From NCBI GenBank assembly GCA_036365515.1, contig CM070875.1:5181001-5245000 (forward strand): a stretch of 64,000 bases of DNA, in the 5' to 3' direction. Below, piece by piece: positions 38,180-50,339 of this stretch; position 1 is the stretch's first letter, and each line of letters opens with the position of its first letter. The notes beneath the pieces are model-generated. The model ran no database searches and was not told the DNA's origin. It saw only the letters and a list, made by a program, of their open reading frames with translations. Source of the stretch: Torymus aiolomorphi (lineage: Eukaryota; Arthropoda; Insecta; Hymenoptera; Torymidae). The position numbers were made by a program, and so were the translations under genes.

Positions 38180-39090
38180 CGGTGTTCCTTGCAAGATTTT
38201 GAACACCGGATGACAAATATTTTGAATTTAAATAACAAAATAAATGAGAATAACGTAAAATACAATGTAGAAACTTATGTCGCGGCTCCGACATCCCCTT
38301 GAGAAATAAATTTAAATAAAAATGTTTATCAATTTTGTGTACAAAATAATATAGCACTCCAAGATCCGCTTTGGATTTTGATCTATAGAAATAAAGAATT
38401 GTTTTAAAAGCTATATGCAAGTCTCCGAAACTCACACAGTTAAATCTCGAAGAAAAAAATTCGTAGAAGGAAACGAGTAGTGCTACATTATTTTATAATA
38501 AAAAATTGATAAACAATTTTTTTTCACTTTGTTTTTTAATATTATCTCAAAAATCGCATATTTTCAGAATCTGGACGTGATAATGCAATCTTGATCCCGA
38601 TATTATGTTTGACCGGCAAAAATACACTAAGATATGGTTTAAGCTCTTGGTGCATACCAGTTTTTTATTTTTGTAGACCTGTGTTATTAATAACAAAATT
38701 ATTTAAATTAGAAGTGCTAAATAGTTTAAACCATATTGAAAACAGGGATAAATACCAAAACTGTCTTTTTTAACTATATTACTCATGTTACCAATAACAG
38801 TAAGAAAATACTTTATATCTTTTTACAACAAACCTTAATAAGAAAGGTTTAAATTGAGGCATATATCATTTAATAAAGTAATACAATTTATGTAATTTTT
38901 TCTAATACTTATTAATAAAGTACTTAATTTGTCTTTTAAAATTCTTTCAAGAATTTTTTTTACTGTAGATTTATTATAAATAAAAAGGGAGATGTCGGAA
39001 TTTAATTTATGGAAGTTGATACTTACCAACATTTTCGTATGTTCCGTTATTTATTTTCATTTTTTGGTTTTCACTAATTATTTTCAAAAA
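38180..39090. repeat. Two copies of the AAGGGGATGTCGG repeat with spacer
   Basis: Inverse copy at about 38180-38300 (CCGGTGTTC...GACATCCCCTT) and a direct copy at about 38988-39090 (GGGAGATGTCGG...ACCAACATTTTCG). Both resemble 13731-13850. They face outward from AT-rich spacer sequence, as the ends of one element might, but no transposase is visible. Confidence 0.45.
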
Positions 39091-39104
39091 CTTCTACTTT
39101 ACTA

Positions 39105-39447
39105 GGGGTGTCGCACTATACTAATACTGTTTTATCGACGGAACATGTAAAAATTCAGTTGCCCTGCGTAATCCTGTTATTCATCATTCTACAAAGTTTC
39201 GAGGCAAAAAAAAAACGACGACATTTCGTTTATTATTGGAAAGAAAATTAACGAAATTTCGTTCCAAGAATAAACAAAGATGTCGTCGTTTTTTTGCCTC
39301 GAAACTTTTTTGTAGAATGGTGTAATTACAGGATTACGCAGGGCAACTGAATTTTCTGCAAGATGTAAATCGCTATTCTTTTATTATATTAATTACTTTT
39401 ACATGTTCCGCCGATAAAACAGTGTTAGTATAATGACCCCCCCCCCT
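39105..39447. mobile_element. Foldback MITE, GGGGTGTCGCACTATAC family
   Basis: Near-complete palindrome from GGGGTGTCGCACTATACTAA to ...TTAGTATAATGACCCC. Sub-terminal TGTTTTATCGACGGAACATG and central GTTTCGAGGC...GACGACATTTCG match the 51445-51844 element closely. No TTAA is seen here, and the right end is followed by an extended C run. Confidence 0.75.
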
Positions 39448-39774
39448 TTAGGGTAAAAAATTGTATTGACAATTTTTTACTCTAATAAGCCGCAAGGAGT
39501 AACGACAGGAAGAAAGGTGTCGTACTTCTATATTACCTGCCCTAAGTATAAGAATGTTTTATCGGCTGAATATATAAAAATAAATTAATATAAAAAAAGA
39601 ATGATGTCAGTTCAATCTTGAAAAAATTCAATTGTATAAGGTCTGTTTTGAGGCGGTAAAGTTGTATATTTTTACTTTACGACTATGAGTCCGTAAAATG
39701 TAACTTTATGAACGCGTATTTTCAAACAGTTGTTACGTACGTGGGAATTAAATAATACAGTACGTGTGAAAAAA

Positions 39775-39860
39775 TATGCTACGATCAGCCGGACGCGAAC
39801 CCACGGACCCGCGGTTTGTAGTTTCGCGCTCAATCACGGAGCTAACGTCGCGATACCATG
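39775..39860 (-). ncRNA. Degenerate tRNA-like sequence (possible SINE head)
   Basis: Read on the minus strand, TTAGCTCCGTGATTGAGC resembles an A box with D-arm, and GGGTTCGCGTCC resembles a B box with T-loop, at tRNA-like spacing. The acceptor ends do not pair convincingly and the anticodon arm is irregular, so it is not a functional tRNA. It may be the pol III head of a SINE or a tRNA pseudogene. Confidence 0.4.
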
Positions 39861-40018
39861 ACAAGTACATTGCGAGCTATAGATGTTGTTGTTTTTTGCT
39901 GAGTCGACGGTTTTTGAAAGTAAAACTAGAGAAAACGAGCTTTCATTTACTTTTTTCACATTAAAATAATATTGACTCTTTCTATAAAGCTGTGATAATT
40001 TAAAGTTACGCAATGCAA

Positions 40019-40691
40019 CCCTATTAAAAAATTTCAGGTGAGATCTGCATGTTATTAATTTTTCACTTGAGATTTTTCTCCATATGCTGCGGAAAACCTA
40101 CGTAAATAGAAAATCAGATTCTTCAGTATTGGAAATCGCCTAGGATCCCGCGTAGAAATTCATCCAGGCCTGCCGGTTTAATTATGCAGGTCCTGTATAG
40201 GGTGTGGTAAGGATGGCCGTAGCCAGGCCGGTGACGTAAGCGAGACAGGCCCTGAACAGGTTGCCTTTAAATTAATTTTTGATGCTCATTTAATACTTAT
40301 CTAAACCTAGACATATGCCCTATTTTTCGAAGTATCATTCAGATGGTACTCGCAAACTTGGAGACCCTGTATACAGACAGTGTAGAAAATGATAAGAAAA
40401 TTATGCAAAAAAGTAAGTCAGGCTACGTATCCAGGTCCAGTCTTGCCCCGCGTCACCCGCCTGGCAATTGTAAATTTCAGCCTGTACAGGTGAATCAGGT
40501 CCCCTGTACAGGTCCTAATTTTCACCTTAAATTCATTTCTATTCGGGATGTTTCTATTTCTATTTCGAGATGAACTCAAAAAGGTATGTTTAGAAGCATT
40601 CTTCACCATTTTTCAATTTTTAGAAATTTGGTACACAAAAATTCTAAGCAGAGAAATCACCTGAGATCTCACCTGAGATTTTTCAGTAGGG
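40019..40691. mobile_element. TIR element with CCCTATTAAAAAATTTCAGG ends
   Basis: Left CCCTATTAAAAAATTTCAGG then TGAGATCT; right AGATCTCACCTGAGATTTTT then CAGTAGGG. CAGGTGAG-type motifs beside the ends mirror CACGTGAG in the 25777 and 60294 repeats. The interior (with CAGGTC repeats near 40490-40520) is non-coding. Confidence 0.6.
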
Positions 40692-41061
40692 AAATGACCT
40701 CGCAGCACAACTTCATACGTGTTTTGGGGCATTTTCGTTGCTTATAACTTTAACTATCAATAACTTTGGAATATGAATCAATATTTTTTGAATTTGAAAC
40801 AAGTAAATGAAAGCTCGTTTTTTAGTTTTGTTTTCAATTTTTGAGGTTGCATATACAAGATTTTTCAAGCATAAATGGTTCCTATTTGAAAAAAGACTTT
40901 TTTCAAGATTTTTTCAAAATAAAACTTAAAATGTCAAGAACTTAAATTTTTTTGCAGTATTAGGGCCTAGTATTACTGCTTTTTTCATATTTCTACATCC
41001 AAAACCATAATTCCAAAGTTTCTTGATCAGACTTGGTGTCACCAAGGGGGCGGATCCAGGA

Positions 41062-41480
41062 CCCCCCCCCCCCCCCCCAAGCACCATGGGAGGAAAAAAC
41101 TTGGACAGTCCACAGCTCGTGTAAATTGCCACCCGAGCCGAAGGCGGGGCCAATTTTACTCCCGTGGTGCGTATACTATTTTTCGTCATACCCAGGCCGA
41201 AAATACCGCATTCCCGTTTTTGTGCAGGGAGGGAATGTGGTACTTTCGGCCGGGGTATGGCGAAAAATTTTTTTGCCTAGTGGGCCGAAAGTACCACTTT
41301 CGCTCTCGGCGCCCGATCGCGAATGTTGTATTTTCGGCCTCACTAGACAAAAAAATCGTATACTAACCATGGGAGCAAATAAAGAATGCCTCAGATCGCA
41401 TGTTTGTCACCCGAGCCGAAGGCGAGCGAAGGGCTCGCCTTCGGCTCGGGTGACAATTTACGTGCGATCTGGGACATTTT
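41062..41480. repeat. C17 run and GGCCGAAAGTACC hairpin cluster
   Basis: A run of 17 C (41062-41078) is followed by rearranged inverted copies of the 15360 repeat: GGAGGAAAAAACTTGGACAG, GCCGAAGGCG, GTGGTACTTTCGGCC. A strong local hairpin GCCGAAGGCGAGCGAAGGGC and inverse is at 41413-41450. Confidence 0.7.
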
Positions 41481-41530
41481 TTACTTTTGCTCCCTAGGTG
41501 TGTAATATACTATAAAATGAAATGAGTGCA

Positions 41531-41576
41531 GAGAGAGAGAGAGAGAGAGAGCTAGAGAGAGAGCTAGAGAGAGAGC

Positions 41577-41643
<67 letters not shown>
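41531..41643 (+). repeat. (GA)n microsatellite with GCTAGA interruptions
   Basis: 113 bp of GA repeats, broken three times by GCTA in the first third and pure afterwards. Confidence 0.97.
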
Positions 41644-41645
<2 letters not shown>

Positions 41646-41654
41646 AGCGGAGGA

Positions 41655-42012
41655 TATGAGGTCCACGCATGTTAGGAAATTACGTAGACGTGCAACAATA
41701 AGCAAGACAATTATTTAAACAATTTTTAAACCCAAGTAGGCGGGGGATATGAGGTCCACACATATAAGGGAGTCATGTATATATAGACATGAGAAAATAA
41801 GCAAAACGATTATTTAAATAATTTTTAAACCCAAGTAGGCGGGGGATGTTATAAATAATTGTCTGTTGCATCATTTACGTAATTCCCTAATATGCGTGGA
41901 TCTCATATGCCCCGCCTACTTGGGTTTAAAAATTATTTAAATAATCGTTTTGCTTATATTTTATGTCTACATGTATGCGTGAACCTCATATCCTCCGGCT
42001 ACTTGTGTTTTA
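41655..42012. repeat. Inverted and tandem AAACCCAAGTAGGCGGGGG units
   Basis: Two direct units (AAACCCAAGTAGGCGGGGGA at about 41729 and 41828), each preceded by AATTATTTAAA-type sequence, are followed by two inverted units (CCCGCCTACTTGGGTTTAAA near 41910 and CCTCCGGCTACTTGTGTTTT near 41990). GAGGTCCACACAT and its inverse lie between them. Confidence 0.75.
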
Positions 42013-42942
42013 AAAATTGTTTGTTTTTTTTCGCATCACTTCCTTAAAAAAAGTTCATCGGATATACTCCTTTGCATTCGCCCACCCTATGCCCCAGGAC
42101 TGGATCCGCCCTTGCTTGGTGATCCGGAAATTGACGGAACTTCGACGTCCGTGTCCGGTAATTAATCAGAAATTCGTCAAAAGTATAATATTTTCATATG
42201 GTAAAGTATTTTTTTCAACACGTGCATGAAACGGGCCTCTTTTCATGCCTGAAAGCCGTGTAGAAAATCGCGCATTTCGTATGTGGTTAGGAAAAAAAAT
42301 GCATTTTTTCATAGTTTAAGGCGATGTGAACCTCAAAATCAACCCAATTTCATTATTTAATTAATAAACATTCGAATGTTTATTTGGAAAAGCAATTCTT
42401 TCAGGTGCTTCGTGTATGTAAATACTATGCTCAGATTTTTTTTGTGCGATTCTATCAGCATTTCCATGAGATAAACACTTTTTAAAACTTGCAAAATTCG
42501 AAGTATACAGATCCCTACTTATCGGCATTGCGGCTTTTATTTAATTAAATAAATTCTGAGTAAATTTTTGGAAAAACAGCTCTTTCAGGCTCTCCGTATA
42601 TGTAAATACTATACTCAATTTTTTTTGTTAGTAATTCTATTATTATTTGCAAAAGAAATATACATTCTAAAATTTGTCGGTAAGTACACATTACCGGGAT
42701 ATAAAGTAAAAGAGGGAATCAAGCGCAACTTTTGCCCCGCTTTTCAGGCTATAAAATGGCCATTATAGTGAAGATGGGAATAAAAAAATTGTTTTCCCTG
42801 CTTGAGCGAAAAATCCATTTTCCCCACTACAACGAATCTTTGTGAAATTGTTCTCTTAGTGTGCACGATTCGAGATGCACAATCCCCTACACAGCTTTTA
42901 TGCATATAAAAAAGGCCCTCTCATGCACTCGTTCAAAAAATA
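42013..42942. other. AT-rich intergenic stretch
   Basis: No gene found. A diverged direct repeat is visible: TTTGGAAAAGCAATTCTTTC...GTATGTAAATACTATGCTC near 42380-42430 and TTTGGAAAAACAGCTCTTTC...ATATGTAAATACTATACTC near 42567-42617, about 187 bp apart. Probably old repeat DNA. Confidence 0.5.
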
Positions 42943-43463
42943 GGTGGGTATCGAAAAGGCGAATGTTCACTTCGTATTTGTAGCAAAATGTCGAATTTTG
43001 TTACTCCGAATTACGTTATTTACTAATGAACTTTTTAACGAACGCATTTAATTAGAATGTTCGAATCGTCGACTAGTAATGCAGAATAAATGAGATGTGA
43101 TCGAAATAGCTATGTTCGAATCACTATTTTCTCAAAGAGGGACATTTTTTCTGACTCTAAAGTAGATGATGGTTTCATAAGGGCGAAAAACAGTAGTAGT
43201 TAGTCTAAATACTTACTGTTTTTCGCACTTGCGAATTTTCTAGTTTATAGTTGGAAAACATTTTCATGTTTCGGACAATAACGATTCGAACGCAACTATA
43301 TCGATCATATTTTCTTTATTCATCATGACCAGTCGACGATTCGAACATTCTAATTAGATGCATTCATTAGAAAAGTCATGAGTACATAACGAATTCGGAG
43401 TAACAAAATTCGAAATTTTGCTGCAAATACGAAGTGAACGTTCGCCTTTTCGATACCGACCCC
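42943..43463. mobile_element. 521-bp foldback, GGTGGGTATCGAAAAGGCG ends
   Basis: GGTGGGTATCGAAAAGGCGA at the left is matched by TCGCCTTTTCGATACCGACC at the right. Arms of about 180 bp include GAATGTTCACTTCG and ATTAGAATGTTCGAATCGTC. A small inner hairpin (GCGAAAAACAGTA and inverse) is near 43180-43230. A right-arm copy alone is at 54505-54698. Confidence 0.8.
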
Positions 43464-44249
43464 AAAAAATATGGTGTGTAACACAGGAAGAAGAGCTATT
43501 TCAGACTCGTGCTGAACACCTCACCCTCGCTTGAAATAGCTCATTTTCTCCCCTTGTTGCACAATGTACTATTTTATATTTGAAAAATAATTGTTTATTA
43601 TTATTATTATTTTAGATGTATGACTTCTGGTGATACAGTTTAAGTCTTATTAAATTATTATTTATGTTACCAACATAATATTTATCTGAAATAATTATAA
43701 ATATATATTATGTACTATAACAAAAAGTAGTACAAAATATTATTATTTAATTTTAATAAATTTTTATTATTTTATAAAATATCTCATTTATGCTTTCATT
43801 TATTAGAAATTATAAAGATATTTTATGAAGAAAACTAGTATTTTACTTTTTAGTTCTTTTGGTTTACAACATTTCTAAAGTAAAAGTTTTTAAATAAGAA
43901 AAATACCATTTTTTTATGTTGTTTATTAAATACTGCTTAACGAGATAAATATTTACAGTATATACAACTCGATTGAATAATATCATGAATTTTTCATTAT
44001 ACATATAGGCTTGTGCAAGTGTGGCGAAATGTGTAAGCGCTTGTAGTGTGTGCGTGCGTGCGTGCTGCGCGCGCGCGCGTTTGCGCGTGTGTATTTCATA
44101 AATTATACCTCCTGTTACAACTCACAGGCTTTCACAATATAAGCGGCACCATGCAATTTTCACGGTGCAATGGTGCATGTAAATAAACTGAGTGAATGAA
44201 TCGTTAAAAAATATTTTTAATATAAAATAAATCGTTTTAAACGTAGCTG
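43464..44249. other. IleRS downstream region
   Basis: AT-rich, probably containing the IleRS 3' UTR. An alternating purine-pyrimidine tract (GTGCGTGCGTGCGTGC...GCGCGCGCGCG) is at 44048-44092. No gene seen. Confidence 0.5.
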
Positions 44250-47200
44250 CTAATCTTTTGTCTGCAAAGTGAATCCATGTAATTGTAATACAGATACAGG
44301 TGGAAGTAAAAAGTTTGATTTGGGAAAAATTATTCGAAGTATTTCTCCTAATGTATCATGATTTAAAGTAAAGTTTTCTTGAGGATTTTCCAATAATACT
44401 GTGCCTTTATTGTCTTTGTTTTCTATGTTGATAAAACGACAAATTGGACTTTTGGGAACAGATTCTGTATTATTTGCTAATGTTTCTCCAGTTTTAATCA
44501 CGTGTATTAGGGCACCATTTAATGATAACATATTTGTTTCTACGTTAAGTTTTTTTCCTTCAAAAAATAAGTCATAATGACAACCATAAATACCAAATAT
44601 TTTTGATATTTCTGTTTTTAGTTGTACAAAATTAATAATTTTGGATTTTACATTTTCTAGTAAAATTGTACCAAAATTATTAGTAGCACCAAACCTAGGT
44701 TTTATACCAATTAATTTTACATTAACAAATTTAATAAAAGGAATGGCACTACTATTATTTGTGGTAATTTGTTTAGCATTAGTTTTAGTATAAGATTTTT
44801 CACATACTAAAGCCAGATGTATATCTACTCCTTTAATGTTCATTGTTTCTTGAATAATTGGCTTTGCACTTGCAGGTTTTTCAGAAATGTTCTTCTGTGG
44901 GGTTTTGGTTGTATTTTCAATAAAGTCTTTGTGACTAACAATTATTTTAGCAATTGTACTGTTACTATCCGTAATGCTATAATAAACTATTGCTTCATCT
45001 AAAGGTACAAGTTTTGCCTTCTTTCTGAGTTTCTGCACTCTATTAATGAGTTCTCGAGCAAGACCTTCATTTTGCATTGTCTCATCTGGTGTTACATCCA
45101 GTAGAATGAGAACATTTCCCTCACTATGAGCTTCATATCTTTTTGAAAGTTCTTCAGCTGCTGGACCGGTAAAACTAAACATCAAACGTAAATCTTGCTC
45201 TTCAAGTTTGTGACCCATCACTTCAATTTCTTTGTGTGCTACAAATGTCTGTAACTGTTCATCTGTTAAGTCCTTAATAGCTGAAGTTACTGTCTTGAAT
45301 TCACCTTTCAATCGAGCACCAAGAGTTTTATGATCAGGCTCTGCTCTAAGTGTAACTCCATATTTTTTTTTGTCAGTAGTCACAGTTAGGTCTTTCACAT
45401 TGAGTTCTTCTAATATATAAGATTTGAGAGATAAAACATCATTTAGGATGTTTACATCTTGGTGAATAACAACTATTTTAGGTAAAGGATACTTTATAGG
45501 AATTGTCTTTCGATCTCTGACAACACGTCCCAGTTCAATGACAGTTTGCATGCAAGAAACAGCATGTTCAATTTTCTCATCTATAAGCTCTACACAAGCG
45601 TCTGGAATTATTTGATAATGAATACTGTCCATATTGTTGGCAGCAGGCAAAAATTTTCGTAATCTTTGAAACATAAATTCAGTAAGGAATGGTGTAAAAG
45701 GTGCATTAATTCTCGCCATTGTATACACTACACGAAAGAGTGTATTAAGTGCAAATTCACAGTCTTTTTTACCTCCCTCACCCTTTATGCGTTTGCGGTT
45801 CATTCTAACATACCAATTGGTAAGATTATCTATGTATTTAATAAGTCTAGGAACAACTGTGTAAAGACGATAATATTGCATTTCAGTTTTTAGGAACTGT
45901 AAGAGTGTTTCAGTAAAAGACAATATCCATCTATCCATTTTATTACTTGATAACTGACGAGAGTCTTTTGCTTCTTTATACATAAAAGTTGCTTTTTCTT
46001 CATGTTCAAACCTTTCAATATTTTGTGTCAAAAATCTAAATGCATTATACCATGGTAGAAAAACATCTTTAATAACATCCCTCACTCCTTCTTCTTTAAA
46101 TCGAAGATTTTCTGCTCGTACCACTGGTGAATTGATGAGATACAGTCGTAGAGCATCAGCTCCATATTTGTTTACAACTTCTGTGGGATCTGGGTAATTT
46201 TTCTTTCGCTTTGACATCTTTTGTCCATCAGAGGCAAGGATCAGTCCATTTGCTATTAAATTTTTGAATGGAGGTTTACCAAAGAGAGCTGTAGAAATTA
46301 CCAATAAAGTATAGAACCATCCACGGGTTTGATCAATTCCCTCAGCAATAAAATCAGCTGGGAAACTTTCTTCAAAATCTTTTACTTGTTCAAATGGATA
46401 ATGCATTTGTGCATATGGCATAGAACCAGATTCAAACCAACAATCAAATACTTCTGGTACACGACTAAGAGGTGGGTGACCAGGACGCTTAGAAGGTATT
46501 TTTAAATCATCTATGCTTTCACGATGGATATCTGTAACCTTTAATAATATATTTATAAATATAAATAAAGTTTTTTCAATTTTAAATGTAAATAATTGTA
46601 ATAAATACATAAATTACCTTTTCACCAGTTAGCTTTTCAAGTTCAGCAATACTTCCAACACAAATAACTTCCTTTTTGTCTTCAGAAACCCAAAGTGGAA
46701 TAGGATTGCCCCAATAACGATTTCTACTAATAGACCAATCTCTGGCATCTCTAAGCCAGTTACCAAATCTTTTATCTTTAACATAGTCAGGGACCCAATG
46801 AGTTTCTGCATTAGCTAATAAAAGTTTATCCTTAACTATTTCTACTCGTATGAACCATGAAGGTACAGCTTTATAAATTAAAGGAGTATCTGAACGCCAA
46901 CAGTAAGGGTAACTATGTTTACTAGTCCCACTGTAAATCAGTCTTCCTCTAGATTCAATATTTTTTATAATTATTTTGTCAGCATCTTTAACATATTTTC
47001 CAAGAAAATCTTTTACTGGTTCAGTAAAGCATCCACAACTATCTACAGGACAAATTGCTTCTTGATCTCTAGTAATGATTCCTGCTTTTAGACAGCAACG
47101 GTAATCATCTTCTCCAAAATATGGTGCTTGGTGAACTACACCTGTACCAGAATCAGCAGTCACATAGCTATCATTTAGAATTTTAAAAGCACCTATAAAA

Positions 47201-48767
47201 AATATAATTAATATTTTGATATTATATTTGCAAAGAAAAATTAATTTTAAATCACTCAAATTAGCCATCCATATTTTTGAATTCTTACCTTTTTCTTTCA
47301 TGTAAGAAAAATATGAAAAAATTGGTTCATAAGATTTCCCCAGTAAGTCTGAACCCATTCTCTTTCCATGGATGGTATACGAATCCTCTGATTTATAAAT
47401 CAATGTTAAACTAGATTCTAATAGAATATAAATTTTATTAGAATTATGATCAAGAACTTCCACATATTCAAAAGTAGGATTGCAACATAAAGCTAGATTG
47501 CTTGGTAAGGTCCATGGTGTTGTAGTCCATGCCAGCATGCATACACCAGGCTCACTGATCAATGGAAAAGCAACCACTATTGATGGATCAACTACATCTT
47601 TATAATTTTGTCCAGATTCAAAATTTGATAAAGGTGTATTACAACCAGTTGAATATGGCATTACTTTAACACCTTGATAAACTAAGCCTTTATTATACAT
47701 TTGTTTAAATATCCACCAAATTGATTCCATATACCATGGATATAAAGTTTTATAATCATTTTCGAAATCTATCCATCTGCCTAGTCTTCCTACAATCTTC
47801 TCCCATTCTGAGGCATACCTCGTGACAATACTTCTGCATTCTTTATTGTAATTAGCTATACCCATTTTCATTACATCCTGTGGTCCTTTAATGTTCAATG
47901 ATTTATCAATTTCAAATTCTACTGGTAAACCATGGGTGTCCCAACCAAATCTTCTCTCAACATGAAATCCTCTTTGATGTGCATACCTGCAATTTATAAA
48001 TAATGATAGTTTAAAATACTAATTGTATAAATGTAATAGTTTTAAAATTACCTCTTTTACAATCATAAGTTTTTGTTTAATTTTATTTTTAAAGATTACT
48101 ATCAAACTAATAAGATGAAAATTTAAAAATGAAATAATGAAAAAGAGAATGCCTTTAAATGCATATAGTATAGAAAAATGTAGGTAAATGTGCAAAACTG
48201 ATGTTACAGCTTAACCAAAGATGAGAATTAAAAAAAAATTTCATACAGGGATATTAAGGGAAATCTAGAAAGAATCAGGATAAATTATTTTTTATGTCTT
48301 TTATTTCTTATATAGACAATTAAGGTTTCAACTAAATACTGAAGATTTTATTGATTTTTCATGCTCATATCAGTTTTATAATTCTTAACAATCTTTTAGC
48401 ATATTATCTAAAAGCATATCATCTCTTCGATTTCTTAAAAAAAAGAAATAAGTTAATACTAAATGAATGATTCAGAGAAGTTTTAAGAAAGAGTAGAAAA
48501 AAAGGTTATAATTGAATACAAATAAATCAGGAAATAAAAATAATTTTGTAAAATATACCTAGTAATAATATCTTTGATTGTACCAGCCAAAATATGACCA
48601 TAATGAGGTAGACCAGTAGCAAAAGGTGGGCCATCATAAAAGGAGTAACGCGGTTTACCCTTTGATTGTTTTAAACAATTTTTAAAAACATCGAGATCTT
48701 TCCAGAGTTTTAAAATGAACTCTTCTTCTTGAGGAAAATTTATCGACTCAGATAATTTTTCCCCCAT
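44250..48767 (-). CDS. IleRS: Isoleucyl-tRNA synthetase, cytoplasmic
   Basis: Class I aminoacyl-tRNA synthetase that charges tRNA-Ile in the cytosol. Four exons in transcript order: 48767-48559, 47986-47289, 47192-46618, 46538-44250. Phases close to 1256 aa (1262 in human IARS1). The HIGH-type motif is PHYGHI at 54-59 and the KMSKS-type motif is KMSKR at about 601-605. The CP1 editing domain shows [14 protein letters not shown] and [16 protein letters not shown]. The anticodon-binding domain ([25 protein letters not shown]) and eukaryotic C-terminal extension follow. In-frame readings of the introns (for example the stretch after MKEKG) are not coding. No lesions. Confidence 0.97.
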
Positions 48768-49400
48768 TTTATTTTAGTTAATTTTTTGTATAAATACGGT
48801 ACAATTCGTTCGCCGGTTGCTGCTATACGTGTCTGATGTAACTCGATCGCACACTCCGCACGTTTTCATTCGTGCATGGAGTATGGACTGGTATGAAGGC
48901 CATGAAGTCGTAATTCGTAGTTCATTCGTACGTTGTTGGGAATTGCGTACGCAGTTCGCACGGAACGGACTACGGTCGACACTAGACAGAGACGACTCCG
49001 GAGTGCGGAGTGTGGTCGAGTAGCGCAATATTTAGGGTCGCTTTACAATACTAAATTGCTGTTTAAAAATGATTGTAATTTTGTAATGTACTAATGCCCC
49101 AAACATAAATAATTTGATAATTTTCGTTTAATTAAATAAATGATTATCCAAATAATAAAATCCCCAATAAACAAATAATTAACAGCTTGCGATTCAAGTA
49201 AAAATAAATTAATAGCAATTAATTTAAGCATTAATAAAATTAGGAGTTTAATAATATTAAGATTAAATAAATTATAACTAGATAGAACTCGCTCAGGAAA
49301 ACGCTCTTCTTTTTCTAGAAAATAGTTATCATCTTTAATTCTAGGAACTGTTTTTTCCTTTACTACATTTTTTCCAAGAAGTAATTTATAAGAAGGATAA
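48768..49400. promoter_or_regulatory. IleRS upstream region
   Basis: The first 260 bp upstream of the start codon are CpG-richer (TACGTGTCTGATGTAACTCGATCGC...) than the AT-rich sequence beyond 49040, consistent with a promoter and 5' UTR. The open frame at 48817-49023 on the plus strand has no recognisable feature. Confidence 0.4.
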
Positions 49401-49404
49401 TATT

Positions 49405-49616
49405 GGGAGCGTTCGACCGAGGGGAACGTTTCCTACCATCGTACCCCTATCGTACTCTCAGCGTGTTCCATCCACTGTGATGACATCTTAATGCACGTAT
49501 ATATTTACAATCTAAGCCAATCAACGCGCATTAAGGTATCACCACACACGGGATGGAGCACGCTGAGAATACGATAGGGGTCCGATGGTAGCAAACGCCC
49601 CCCTCGGTCGAACGCA
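49405..49616. repeat. 212-bp foldback, GGGAGCGTTCGACCGAGGGG ends
   Basis: Left arm 49405-49482 with GTACCCCTATCGTA and CAGCGTG; right arm 49538-49616 is its diverged complement (CGTGCTCC...TACGATAGGGG...CTCGGTCGAACGC). Central spacer of about 55 bp. Confidence 0.75.
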
Positions 49617-49808
49617 ATCATTATGATATAATATTATAATATCTACTATTATATTAAGCAGCTTTACGTGTGTCGTGTGCCGTGAGGCGTGTGCCATCTA
49701 TGACGTCATGTCAGCCACCCAATAACTTCATGTCTGTAGGTACCACTGACACCTAGACATCATCTTCATATAGTACCTGGTGCCCCTCGTCCTAGACGAT
49801 GTCTCGGC

Positions 49809-49985
49809 GATCTGGAGGTCACCCTGACACCTGGACATCATCTACAGGGAGTTTCCGGTATTTTCGATAATTCTAATTAACCACCTGATACTCTCTCTCG
49901 TAGTTGATGTTTCGTCGACCTGGAAGTCACCTTGACACCAGGACATCATCTGCGGGGAGTTTCCGGAATTTTTTATAATACTGGA
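49809..49985 (+). repeat. Direct duplication, about 108-bp period
   Basis: GATCTGGAGGTCACCCTGAC...GGGAGTTTCCGGTATTTT at 49809-49865 is repeated, with substitutions, as GACCTGGAAGTCACCTTGAC...GGGAGTTTCCGGAATTTT from about 49917. An earlier partial copy is near 49745-49765. Confidence 0.7.
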
Positions 49986-50017
49986 AGTTATAATTATTAT
50001 TGTATATCGACGAGTGA

Positions 50018-50336
50018 GCGGAAGAAGAACGTATTTCGGTGCGCGGATGAAGAACGACGTATCTCGGCGCGGGGATGAAGAACGACGCATCTCGGCGCGA
50101 GGATGAAGAACGACGTATCTCGGCGCGAGGATGAAGAATGGCGTATCTCGGCGCACGGATGAAGAACGACATATCTCAGCGCGAAGATGAAGAACGACGA
50201 ATCTCGGTGCACGTATGAAGAACGACATATCTTGGCGTTCTTACGGCCAGTATACGACGAAATACGTCGTTCTTCACATCCTCGCGGCGAGATACGTCGT
50301 TTTTTATCCGCGCGCCAAGATACGTCGCTCTTAAAA
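50018..50336 (+). repeat. 28-bp minisatellite with inverted tail
   Basis: The unit GATGAAGAACGACGTATCTC then GGCGCGNG is repeated about seven to eight times head to tail from 50018 to 50228, with point changes between units. After 30 bp, two units follow in inverted orientation (TACGTCGTTCTTCA... and ...TACGTCGCTCTT). A 28-bp period is not a multiple of three, so it is not a protein repeat, though it opens frames in several phases. Confidence 0.92.
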
Positions 50337-50339
50337 TAT

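Noticed and set aside
46619..46811. Separate minus-strand gene within IleRS
   Set aside because: It is an out-of-frame shadow of IleRS exon 3.
48817..49023. Small gene divergent from IleRS
   Set aside because: A 68-codon frame in a CpG-rich promoter-like region, without motif or splice support.
50018..50228. Possible CRISPR array
   Set aside because: Units are contiguous 28-bp repeats without unique spacers, in a eukaryotic genome.
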